A DNA stretch of 64,000 nt from an uncultured Pelagibacteraceae bacterium (GTDB lineage Bacteria; Pseudomonadota; Alphaproteobacteria; Pelagibacterales; Pelagibacteraceae): contig CACHPB010000002.1 of NCBI GenBank assembly GCA_902581585.1, forward strand, positions 190,709 through 254,708. The letters run 5' to 3'. Below are positions 20,107-28,340 of the stretch, piece after piece (the stretch's first letter is position 1; each line of letters opens with the position of its first letter). Position numbers and translations under genes: made by a program. The notes below the pieces were generated by a model. It saw nothing but the letters and a program-made list of their open reading frames with translations. It did no database searches and had not been told where the DNA came from.

Positions 20107-23100
20107 AAAAAAATCTTTTAATCAAATTAAAATTCACACTCAATATTCAATTTGTGAAGGTGCGTTAAAAATTGAAAGTCTAAAAGACTATTGCAAGAAA
20201 AATAAGATACCTTCCGTTGGTTTAAGTGATACTTATAATTTATCAGGTGCGTTAGAATTTTCTGAAAATATTTCATCTGTAGGTACACAACCTATAATAG
20301 GCTCACAAATTCAATTTAGATTTAAAAATACTTATGGACTTATTCCACTTATTGCCAAAAACTATGTTGGTTATAAAAATATAATTGAACTGTCTTCAAA
20401 ATCTTATTTAGAAAATACTGATAAAGACCAGCCACATTGTTCGATTGATGATTTAATAAAATATAGTGATGGAATAATTGTTCTCTCTGGATCAGTTAAT
20501 AATTTGATTGGTAGTATTTTTAATAAAGGATTACTTGATGAGTTAGATGAGTTAATAATACAATTAAACAAAAATTTTAAAGAAAATTTTTATTTAGAAA
20601 TTCAAAGACATGGAGACAAGAACGAAAAAGAATTTGAAATTTTCAATCTTAATCTTTCAAAAAAATATGAAATACCAATTATAGCAACTAACGAGGTTTA
20701 CTATTTGAATAAGGAAATGCATGAAGCTCATGACGCTTTAATGTGTATTGGACAAAAAACTTATATAAATGATCAAAAAAGACTAAAATTAAATAATAAT
20801 CACTATTTAAAGTCATCAAATGAAATGACAGAAATCTTTAAAGATTTACCTGAGGCATTAGAAAATAATTATAATTTACCTTATAGATGCAACTTCAGAC
20901 CTGTTCCTTCAAAGCCAATACTGCCTAATATTAGCTCAGATACTATTGATATTAACCTTAAATTAAAAAAAGACTCATTTAATGGTCTGGAGAAAAAATT
21001 TAAAACCGATCAAGAGCTAATAAAAACAATATCAAATAATATTAAAATTAAAGAAACTTATAAAGATAGGTTAAATCATGAAATAAAAATAATAACTGAA
21101 ATGAATTATTCAGGATATTTCTTAATTGTTTCAGACTATATAAAGTGGGCAAAAGATAATAATATACCAGTTGGTCCTGGTAGAGGATCTGGCGCAGGTT
21201 CGTTAGTCGCATGGTGTTTATCTATAACAGATGTTGATCCAATAAAATTCAATTTAATTTTTGAAAGATTTTTAAATCCTGATAGGATTTCTATGCCTGA
21301 TTTTGATATTGATTTTTGTGAGGAAAAAAGAGACCAAGTCTTCAAATATTTGACAACTAAATATAAAGATAGTGTCGCTCACATTATAACATTTGGAAAA
21401 CTTAAAGCTAGAATGGTTATAAGGGATGTCGGACGTGTATTAGGACTGCCCTATGGTTTTGTAGATAGTATCTGTAAAATGATACCATTTGATCCATCTA
21501 GGCCATTAACCTTACAAGAAAGTATCAATGTAGAACCAAGATTACAAAAATTAATTAATGAGGACAAAAGAGTTAGTCGTCTAATTGAGCTGTCATTAAA
21601 GCTTGAAGGTCTAAATAGAAATGTTGCAACTCATGCAGCCGGTGTTGTTATAGCTGATAAAAAATTAACAGAAACTGTTCCTTTGTACAAGGACTCTTCT
21701 GCGGATTTATTACTACCTTCTACGCAATTTGACATGTATTCAGCTGAAAATGCTGGATTGGTTAAATTTGATTTTTTGGGCTTAAAAACCTTAACTGTAA
21801 TCAACAAGACTCAAAAACTTGTAAAAAAAAAAAACTTAAATTTTAAAATTGAAACTATTAATTACGAAGATCAAAAAGTATTTGACCTTTTGTCTAGTGG
21901 TAAAACAGTTGGATTATTTCAATTAGAGAGCTCTGGTATGAAAGATGCTTTAATCAACATGAGACCCAATCATTTAGAGGATATTATTGCATTAGTTGCT
22001 TTATATAGACCTGGTCCTATGAGTAATATCCCTATTTATAACGATTGCAAACACGGAAATAGAGAACCTGATTATTTACATCCCAAATTAGAGGAGATTT
22101 TAAAACCGACTTATGGTGTGATTATTTATCAAGAACAAGTTATGCAAATTGCTCAAGTATTATCTGGGTTTACCGCAGGTGAAGCTGACATATTAAGAAG
22201 AGCTATGGGTAAAAAAAAAAGAGCAGAGCTTGAAAAACAAAAAGAAAGATTTGTTGAGGGAGCTTATAATAATGGAATTAGTAAAGATGTTGCTGCTGGT
22301 ATTTTTTTAAAAATTGAACCTTTTGCTGAATATGGATTTAATAAAAGCCATGCTGCTGCATATGCAATAATAGCATATCAGACTGCATTTTTGAAAACAT
22401 ACTATCCTCATGAGTTCTTTGCCGCTTCTATGTCGATGGAACTTTCAAACCAAAAAAAATTAAGTGAATTTTATGAGGAACTAAAAAGATTGAGTATAAA
22501 TATAATTCGTCCAGATATTAATAAATGTAATGCTGACTTCTCCTCAGATGGCAAAAATTTTCTTTACGCTTTAGGAGCAGTTAAAAATGTTGGATTTGAA
22601 GCAATTTCAAATATTGTAGAGGAGAGAACTAAAAATGGGGAGTTCAAAGATCTAACAGACTTTATAAATCGTATTAACCCAAAAGACATAAACAAATTAC
22701 AATTGGAAGGACTTGTAAAAGCTGGAGCTTTTGATAGTTTGAATAAGAATAGACAGTCGATATACAATTCTATACCTAATATTATTTTAAAATCAAAAAA
22801 TATATTTGAAAATAATTCAGCAAACCAAATAGATTTATTTAAAGAAGAAAACGATGAGACTTATTTAGATATTATTGAAGATTGGAATGTAGATGTAAAA
22901 TTATCAAAAGAATTTGAGACCTTGGGCTTCTTTATTTCTGACCATCCTCTAAATCAGTATAAATCACTTTTTAGTCAATATAATATTACCAATTATGAAG
23001 CGTTTAATTCAAATGAAAGCATTTTAAGTTCAAATATTGCATCCACAATATTAAAGGTTCAAGAAAAAAAAACACAAAAAGGAACTTCTTATGCAATAAT

Positions 23101-23497
23101 AAAATTTTCTGATCTATCAGGTGTTTTTGAATTGTTTGTATTTTCAGATGTTTTTGAAACTAATAGAGAAATACTTATTGAAGGTAATTCTGTTATGATT
23201 ACTCTAGTTAAAAATTATGTAGATGAAAATAAAATACAAAAGAAAATCAATATAAGAAAAATCATATCTATGAAAGAGGTGATTGATAAGCCATTAGATG
23301 AAGTAGTAATAAAAGTTAAAAATATAGATGATATTGTAAAAATTAATAAATTAAGTTTAGAACCAGGGAAGACTAAAGTGATAATTGATATTGAATTTGA
23401 TACAAAAAAGATGTCTTTTCAACTAAATGAAAAAAGAAAAATAGATCATAAAATGCTCAATTTAATAAGAAATCAGGAAAATATCGATGTTCTTTAA
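20093..23497 (+). CDS. dnaE: DNA polymerase III subunit alpha
   Basis: Replicative DNA polymerase. The 1134-residue protein has an N-terminal PHP domain (IKIHTQYSICEGAL), the C-family catalytic core with GPGRGSGAGSLVAW and the metal-binding PDFDIDFCEE (about residues 402-411), a helix-hairpin-helix region, and a C-terminal OB-fold (ILKVQEKKTQKGTSYAIIKF). An earlier start at 20069 exists; the ATG at 20093 gives MLQSKKKSFNQIKIH, nearer homologues. It overlaps lolD by 14 bases. A run of 12 A at 21823-21834 encodes part of KKKN. Confidence 0.97.
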   Translation: MLQSKKKSFNQIKIHTQYSICEGALKIESLKDYCKKNKIPSVGLSDTYNLSGALEFSENISSVGTQPIIGSQIQFRFKNTYGLIPLIAKNYVGYKNIIELSSKSYLENTDKDQPHCSIDDLIKYSDGIIVLSGSVNNLIGSIFNKGLLDELDELIIQLNKNFKENFYLEIQRHGDKNEKEFEIFNLNLSKKYEIPIIATNEVYYLNKEMHEAHDALMCIGQKTYINDQKRLKLNNNHYLKSSNEMTEIFKDLPEALENNYNLPYRCNFRPVPSKPILPNISSDTIDINLKLKKDSFNGLEKKFKTDQELIKTISNNIKIKETYKDRLNHEIKIITEMNYSGYFLIVSDYIKWAKDNNIPVGPGRGSGAGSLVAWCLSITDVDPIKFNLIFERFLNPDRISMPDFDIDFCEEKRDQVFKYLTTKYKDSVAHIITFGKLKARMVIRDVGRVLGLPYGFVDSICKMIPFDPSRPLTLQESINVEPRLQKLINEDKRVSRLIELSLKLEGLNRNVATHAAGVVIADKKLTETVPLYKDSSADLLLPSTQFDMYSAENAGLVKFDFLGLKTLTVINKTQKLVKKKNLNFKIETINYEDQKVFDLLSSGKTVGLFQLESSGMKDALINMRPNHLEDIIALVALYRPGPMSNIPIYNDCKHGNREPDYLHPKLEEILKPTYGVIIYQEQVMQIAQVLSGFTAGEADILRRAMGKKKRAELEKQKERFVEGAYNNGISKDVAAGIFLKIEPFAEYGFNKSHAAAYAIIAYQTAFLKTYYPHEFFAASMSMELSNQKKLSEFYEELKRLSINIIRPDINKCNADFSSDGKNFLYALGAVKNVGFEAISNIVEERTKNGEFKDLTDFINRINPKDINKLQLEGLVKAGAFDSLNKNRQSIYNSIPNIILKSKNIFENNSANQIDLFKEENDETYLDIIEDWNVDVKLSKEFETLGFFISDHPLNQYKSLFSQYNITNYEAFNSNESILSSNIASTILKVQEKKTQKGTSYAIIKFSDLSGVFELFVFSDVFETNREILIEGNSVMITLVKNYVDENKIQKKINIRKIISMKEVIDKPLDEVVIKVKNIDDIVKINKLSLEPGKTKVIIDIEFDTKKMSFQLNEKRKIDHKMLNLIRNQENIDVL

Positions 23498-23513
23498 AAA
23501 AGACTTGTTTTTT

Positions 23514-23542
23514 TTGCTTTATTTTGTAAATAGTTTCATAAA
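23514..23542 (+). promoter_or_regulatory. Candidate rpsB promoter
   Basis: TTGCTT (23514-23519) and CATAAA (23537-23542) are separated by 17 bases, matching the housekeeping -35/-10 spacing with imperfect boxes. Transcription would start near 23549, directly before the structured leader at 23553, and this agreement is the main support. The rest of the dnaE-rpsB gap before 23550 is A+T-rich with only a weak A-run/T-run (23494-23514) that could end the upstream transcript. Confidence 0.3.
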
Positions 23543-23550
23543 TTAATACG

Positions 23551-23621
23551 CACACAATTTCTGGTTTTATACCTCCGGTCCTTTTTAGGCAGTAATTGTG
23601 GTGGCACAACCGGGAATAAAT
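23551..23621 (+). promoter_or_regulatory. Structured rpsB mRNA leader (ribosomal protein S2 motif)
   Basis: A relatively G+C-rich leader directly before rpsB. CACAATT (23553-23559) can pair with AATTGTG (23594-23600). Within the loop CCGGT (23575-23579) can pair with ACCGG (23609-23613) downstream, forming an H-type pseudoknot that covers the ribosome binding site GGGA (23612-23615). ACCTCC in the loop (23571-23576) also resembles the 16S anti-Shine-Dalgarno sequence. An alternative hairpin TTGTG/CACAA (23596-23600 with 23605-23609) excludes both. A leader motif upstream of rpsB has been described for Candidatus Pelagibacter ubique; feedback by S2 is the likely role but is inferred. Confidence 0.75.
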
Positions 23622-24410
23622 ATGAAAATACCTAACTTAACAATCGAACAACTTTTAGAAGCTGGCGTACATCTTGGCCATAAAACTTTAAGATGGAACC
23701 CTAAAATGAAGAAATTTATTTTTGGAAAAAGAGACTCTATTCACATTATTGATTTAACACAAACACTTGAGCTAACTAGAGTAGCTTTAGAAAAAGTTTA
23801 CTCCACAATTTTATCAGGTGGAAAAATTTTATTTATTTCAACAAAAAAACAAGCATCTGAGGCAATAGCAGAATTAGCAAATGAAACAGATCAGTATTTT
23901 GTAAACTATAGATGGTTAGGTGGTATGCTTACAAATTGGGGAACAATATCTAACTCAATTAAAAAATTGGACAAAATTAACTCAGATTTAAGCTCTGAGA
24001 ACAGAGGTTTTACCAAGAAAGAATTATTAAAAATGAGTGGTCAAAGAGATAAATTACAAAGATCATTAGGTGGTATATCTAGTATGAAAAAAGTGCCTGA
24101 CCTTGTCTTTATAATTGATACTAATTATGAGTCACTAGCTATTAAAGAGTCTATAAAATTAGGTATTCCAATTATAGCAGTTTTAGATACAAATTCTAAT
24201 CCAGATGGTATTGATTTTCCAATACCAGGCAACGATGATGCAAGAAGATCAATTGATCTATATTGTTCTCTTTTAAAAGAAACTATAAAAAATGCAAAAC
24301 AAGAGGTACCACAAAATCCTTCCAGCAATAAAGAAAATGAAGAAATTAAAATTGATACATCTAAAATAGAAAAGTCTGAAAAAGAAAAAGTAGAGACTAA
24401 ACTTAATTAG
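23622..24410 (+). CDS. rpsB: 30S ribosomal protein S2
   Basis: Small-subunit ribosomal protein that recruits S1 and helps assemble the platform. A longer reading from 23598 (GTG) exists, but the ATG at 23622 gives MKIPNLTIEQLLEAGVHLGH, which aligns with the usual S2 N-terminus, so this start is chosen (262 residues). GHKTLRWNPKMKKFIFG, YRWLGGMLTNW and DTNSNPDGIDFPIPGNDDA are family signatures. The last 35 or so residues are a charged tail. It follows the structured leader and precedes tsf by 29 bases. Confidence 0.97.
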   Translation: MKIPNLTIEQLLEAGVHLGHKTLRWNPKMKKFIFGKRDSIHIIDLTQTLELTRVALEKVYSTILSGGKILFISTKKQASEAIAELANETDQYFVNYRWLGGMLTNWGTISNSIKKLDKINSDLSSENRGFTKKELLKMSGQRDKLQRSLGGISSMKKVPDLVFIIDTNYESLAIKESIKLGIPIIAVLDTNSNPDGIDFPIPGNDDARRSIDLYCSLLKETIKNAKQEVPQNPSSNKENEEIKIDTSKIEKSEKEKVETKLN

Positions 24411-24439
24411 AAAAATAAATTTTTATTACAGGAAAATAA

Positions 24440-25291
24440 ATGAGTGATATAGAAAAAGTAAAACAATTAAGAAAGTCAACTGGTGCAGGATTTAAAGATT
24501 GTAATGCTGCATTAAAAGAGTCAAATGGAGATTTAGATAAAGCTGCTGAAATTTTAAGAGTTAAAGGTATAGCGAAAGCCTCCAAAAAAATGGGTAGAAG
24601 TGCTAAAGAGGGTGTCATTGTAACATCTGGCAATGAAAAAAAAATGTCTTTTTTGGAGGTAAATTGTGAAACGGACTTTGTTGCAAAAAATGAAGATTTT
24701 ATCGATTTCGCTAAAGAATTAAGCAAATTGAATAATGAGCATTCATCGAATTTAGAGGATTTAAAAAATTCTAAAATGAAAAATAACAAAACTGTTGATG
24801 AAAATTTGATAGCTTTAATAGCAAAAATTGGTGAAAAAATAACAATAGGTAGATCAAAAACATTGAGTTACGAAGCTTCAAGAAATTTTGTTTATCAACA
24901 CTCAATTATTAAAGACAATGTCTCAAAATTAGCTGTTATTGTGTCTATAAAAACTCTTGAAAAAAACGAAAAAATCGACGCTTTTGGAAAACAATTATCT
25001 ATGCATATAGCTGCATCAAATCCAATTTCCATAAATTCAAATGAACTTGATAAAGAAATAATAAACAAAGAAATTAATTTAATTGAAGAAGAATTAAAAA
25101 ACTCAGGTAAGCCAGATGAAATTGTAAAAAAAATAAGTTTAGGCAAAATCAATAAATTTAAAGATGAAAATAGCCTTATGACACAAGACTGGGTTATGGA
25201 TCCTAAATTTAAAGTGAAGGATATTGTTAAGAGTTTAGAAATCTCAAATTTTAAAATAAATGGATTTGTTAGAATAAAGATTGGCGAATAA
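24440..25291 (+). CDS. tsf: Elongation factor Ts
   Basis: Nucleotide exchange factor that regenerates EF-Tu-GTP. The 283-residue protein has the N-terminal UBA-like domain ([20 protein letters not shown]), followed by the core with [13 protein letters not shown], the segment that contacts EF-Tu, and the C-terminal [11 protein letters not shown] region. It is preceded by AGGA at 24430-24433. Its stop overlaps the frr start by one base; in most proteobacteria pyrH stands between these two genes. Confidence 0.97.
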   Translation: MSDIEKVKQLRKSTGAGFKDCNAALKESNGDLDKAAEILRVKGIAKASKKMGRSAKEGVIVTSGNEKKMSFLEVNCETDFVAKNEDFIDFAKELSKLNNEHSSNLEDLKNSKMKNNKTVDENLIALIAKIGEKITIGRSKTLSYEASRNFVYQHSIIKDNVSKLAVIVSIKTLEKNEKIDAFGKQLSMHIAASNPISINSNELDKEIINKEINLIEEELKNSGKPDEIVKKISLGKINKFKDENSLMTQDWVMDPKFKVKDIVKSLEISNFKINGFVRIKIGE

Positions 25292-25842
25292 TGTTCCAAG
25301 AAATTAACTATAAAAATAAAATGTTAAAAACCTACGAAGTTTTTAACCAAGAATTGGGTTCTTTAAGAACCGGCAGAGCAAATGCTAATATGCTTGATAT
25401 TGTTAAAGTGGAGGTATATGGACAAAAATTACCTATTAATCAATTAGGAAGTATTACTACACCTGAACCTAGAACTATAAATATTCAAGTATGGGACGCA
25501 GCTAATATTGCTCATATTGACTCAGCAATCAAAAAATCAGAATTAGGACTTAACCCTCAAATAGACGGTCAATTGATTAGATTACCAATTCCAGATCTGA
25601 GCGAGGAAAGACGTATGGAAATGAAAAAAATAATAAAATCAATGGGAGAAAAATGTAAAATATCAATTAGAAATATTAGAAGAGAAGCTAATGATGAGTT
25701 AAAAAAACTGTTAAAGAGCAAAGAAATTTCAGAAGATGATCTTAAAAAAAAAGAAAAAATTATTCAGGAATACACGGATGAACAAATAAATGTAATAGAT
25801 GATAGAGTATCTACAAAGGAAAAAGAAATAATGACAATATGA
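25291..25842 (+). CDS. frr: Ribosome recycling factor
   Basis: Splits post-termination ribosomes together with EF-G and IF3. The 183-residue protein has normal length and the three-helix bundle signatures ELGSLRTGRANANMLD, YGQKLPINQLGSI, the basic RNIRREANDELKKL region and the coiled C-terminus. The start overlaps the tsf stop and the end overlaps uppS by 4 bases (ATGA), so it depends on the rpsB-tsf transcript. Confidence 0.97.
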   Translation: MFQEINYKNKMLKTYEVFNQELGSLRTGRANANMLDIVKVEVYGQKLPINQLGSITTPEPRTINIQVWDAANIAHIDSAIKKSELGLNPQIDGQLIRLPIPDLSEERRMEMKKIIKSMGEKCKISIRNIRREANDELKKLLKSKEISEDDLKKKEKIIQEYTDEQINVIDDRVSTKEKEIMTI

Positions 25843-26519
25843 GTTCGCCAACACATGTAGCCATAATTATGGATGGAAATGGCAGGTGGGGTATTAAGAA
25901 AAAAAATTCAAGAAATTATGGACATTCCAATGGTATTAAAGTTGTAGAAAGTATCATTAACGCAGCAATATCAAAAAAAATAAAATATTTAACTTTATAT
26001 ACATTTTCGACTGAAAATTGGAAAAGACCAAAGCAAGAAGTTAATTTTCTTATAAAACTGTTAGAGACTTACATTGATAAAGAAATAAACAAAATGCTTA
26101 AGAATAATATTAAATTAAAAATAATAGGTAATTTAACCAAATTTCCTATATCACTTAAAAAAAAATTAAATAAAGCTGAAAAATTATCAAATAGAAATAC
26201 CAAAATTCAAATTAATATAGCTTTAAATTATGGATCTAAAGAAGAAATAATAAAATCTGTAAAAAAACTATATAATCAAAATAAATCAATAAACGAGAAA
26301 AATATATCTGATAATCTTTATACAAAAGACATACCAGATCCAGAGATATTAATAAGAACTGGCAACAGGAACAGACTTAGTAACTTTTTATTATGGCAAC
26401 TATCTTATACAGAAATATTTTTTATCAGTAAACTTTGGCCAGATTTTAATAATAAAGATTTTGATAAAATTATTTCAAAATTTAATAAAGTAAAAAGAAA
26501 TTTTGGTGGTATTAAATGA
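25839..26519 (+). CDS. uppS: Isoprenyl transferase (undecaprenyl diphosphate synthase)
   Basis: Makes the C55 lipid carrier for peptidoglycan and other envelope polymers by cis-condensation of isopentenyl diphosphate. The 226-residue protein has VAIIMDGNGRWG with the catalytic aspartate, the GHSNGIKVVE segment, LYTFSTENWKRP, and the C-terminal IRTGNRNRLSNFLLWQLSYTE. In that last motif the usual RTGGE(H/Q)R carries N-R-N instead of G-E-H/Q, changing the conserved glutamate. It overlaps frr and cdsA by 4 bases each. Confidence 0.93.
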   Translation: MSSPTHVAIIMDGNGRWGIKKKNSRNYGHSNGIKVVESIINAAISKKIKYLTLYTFSTENWKRPKQEVNFLIKLLETYIDKEINKMLKNNIKLKIIGNLTKFPISLKKKLNKAEKLSNRNTKIQINIALNYGSKEEIIKSVKKLYNQNKSINEKNISDNLYTKDIPDPEILIRTGNRNRLSNFLLWQLSYTEIFFISKLWPDFNNKDFDKIISKFNKVKRNFGGIK

Positions 26520-27166
26520 AAAACCTTAGTAAAAGATTTTTTTCATCCTTAATTTTAATATTTATTATATATTTATCGCTATTAAACTCTTATTTTTTGT
26601 TTATACTTTTGGGTTTAATAGGCTTTTATTCTTTTAAAGAATTTACAAATATCTTTGATAGAATATTTAAGAATCATTTTTACTTATTTCTTACAAACTT
26701 AGTAATACTTCTATATTTAATTTGCTTCTTGCTTTCAATTTGGTTTTTTTTAATTCCATTCAATAATGAAAAAACAATCTCAATTATTTTTATATTGTTA
26801 ATTTGCGCTTTAACAGATATCGGAGGATATTTATTTGGAAAAACTATAGGTGGAAAAAAATTTGGCAAAATAAGCCCAAATAAAACCTATTCTGGTGTTT
26901 TAGGATCTTTAACACTACCATTAGCTTTGTATTACATTTTTTTTAATAATTTAAATTTCTACATTGACTTTAAAATAAATGTAATAACTTTGATCATTTC
27001 AGTATCTATCATATCGCAAATAGGAGATTTAATTATTTCATTTTTTAAAAGAAAAGCTAATATCAAAGATACTGGATCTATCATACCAGGTCATGGAGGA
27101 CTGCTAGATAGAATTGACGGAATTCTTTTGGGTTTACCTTTGGGAATTATTTTGATTTCAAATTAA
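26516..27166 (+). CDS. cdsA: Phosphatidate cytidylyltransferase
   Basis: Forms CDP-diacylglycerol, the precursor of all phospholipids. The 216-residue protein is shorter than the usual 270 or so residues but keeps the C-terminal signature DTGSIIPGHGGLLDRIDGI and the preceding DIGGYLFGKTIGGKKFGKIS motif with NKTYSG. Five or six hydrophobic helices are visible, fewer N-terminal helices than in E. coli CdsA. It overlaps uppS by 4 bases and precedes dxr by one base. Confidence 0.92.
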   Translation: MKNLSKRFFSSLILIFIIYLSLLNSYFLFILLGLIGFYSFKEFTNIFDRIFKNHFYLFLTNLVILLYLICFLLSIWFFLIPFNNEKTISIIFILLICALTDIGGYLFGKTIGGKKFGKISPNKTYSGVLGSLTLPLALYYIFFNNLNFYIDFKINVITLIISVSIISQIGDLIISFFKRKANIKDTGSIIPGHGGLLDRIDGILLGLPLGIILISN

Positions 27167-27167
27167 T

Positions 27168-28340
27168 ATGAAAAAAGATATATTTTTATTAGGATCTACA
27201 GGTTCGATAGGACAAACAACGCTTAAAATAATACAGAAAGATAAAAAAAGATTTAAGGTAAAATTATTAACCACAAATAATAATGTTGAAAAAATTTATA
27301 AACAAGCATTAGAATATAAAGTACAAACGGTAGTTATATTTAATAAAGAAAAATTAAAAAAGAATCTTAAAAAATTTAAAAAAAAAAAGATAAAAGTTTA
27401 TTCAAATATTATAGATGCTTTAAAAACAAATAAAAAAAAATCTTTTTTAACAATTAATGGAATATCAGGTATTAATGGATTGGAACCATCTTTAAATATA
27501 ATTAGACACACAGAGAATTTTGCAATAGCGAATAAAGAGTCTATCATATGCGGATGGAATTTTTTGCAAAAAGAATTAAAAAAATATAAAACAAATTTTA
27601 TCCCTTTAGACTCAGAGCATTTTTCAATATGGTCATTATTGAAATCAGAGAATAAAAATTATATAGATAAAATATACTTAACAGCTTCCGGCGGACCTTT
27701 TTTATACAAAAAATTAATTAGTATTAAAAATATAAAACCTATATTTGCTTTGAAACATCCTAATTGGAAAATGGGAAAAAAAATAACTATAGATTCTGCA
27801 ACAATGATGAATAAGATTTTTGAAGTAATAGAAGCAAGCAAAATATTTGGTTTAAATTTAAAAAAATTTGAAATTTTAATACATCCAAAATCTTATGTGC
27901 ATGCGATTGTCCATTTTAAAAATGGACTAACAAAAATATTAACACATGACACAACAATGGAAATTCCCATAACAAATGTGATTTATGAAAATAAATACGA
28001 CTATAATAAAAAATATTACTTTAATTTTAATAAACTTAACGGAAATAATTTTATAAAACCATCTAAAAAAAACTTTCCTCTCTTAAAGCTATTAAATAGA
28101 AATTTTAAAAACACTTACTTTGAGGTTATATTGGTTTCAATAAATGACCTCCTTGTCAAAAAATATTTAGAAAATAAAATTTCCTATATTTCTCTTCACA
28201 TATTTATGCTAAAATTGCTAAAAAAACCTATTTTGTCTAAATTTTTTGTATTAAAACCAAAAAATATTAATGATATTAAAAAAATGGTGAATAAAACTAA
28301 TCAATATGTTGAAAAATTTTTAAAATATAATGTCAAATAA
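27168..28340 (+). CDS. dxr: 1-deoxy-D-xylulose 5-phosphate reductoisomerase
   Basis: Second enzyme of the MEP isoprenoid pathway, converting DXP to MEP with NADPH. The 390-residue protein shows the nucleotide-binding GSTGSIGQTTL, the metal and substrate region AIANKESIICGW with PLDSEHFSIW, TASGGPF, and KITIDSATMMNKIFEVIEA. Supplies precursors to uppS, two genes upstream; ispDF of the same pathway is at 50164-51270. The 3' end overlaps bamA by 11 bases, leaving no room for rseP. Confidence 0.95.
   Translation: MKKDIFLLGSTGSIGQTTLKIIQKDKKRFKVKLLTTNNNVEKIYKQALEYKVQTVVIFNKEKLKKNLKKFKKKKIKVYSNIIDALKTNKKKSFLTINGISGINGLEPSLNIIRHTENFAIANKESIICGWNFLQKELKKYKTNFIPLDSEHFSIWSLLKSENKNYIDKIYLTASGGPFLYKKLISIKNIKPIFALKHPNWKMGKKITIDSATMMNKIFEVIEASKIFGLNLKKFEILIHPKSYVHAIVHFKNGLTKILTHDTTMEIPITNVIYENKYDYNKKYYFNFNKLNGNNFIKPSKKNFPLLKLLNRNFKNTYFEVILVSINDLLVKKYLENKISYISLHIFMLKLLKKPILSKFFVLKPKNINDIKKMVNKTNQYVEKFLKYNVK

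Noticed and set aside
24895..25299. 134-codon minus-strand open frame inside tsf
   Set aside because: Shadow of the conserved tsf coding region; no recognisable protein.
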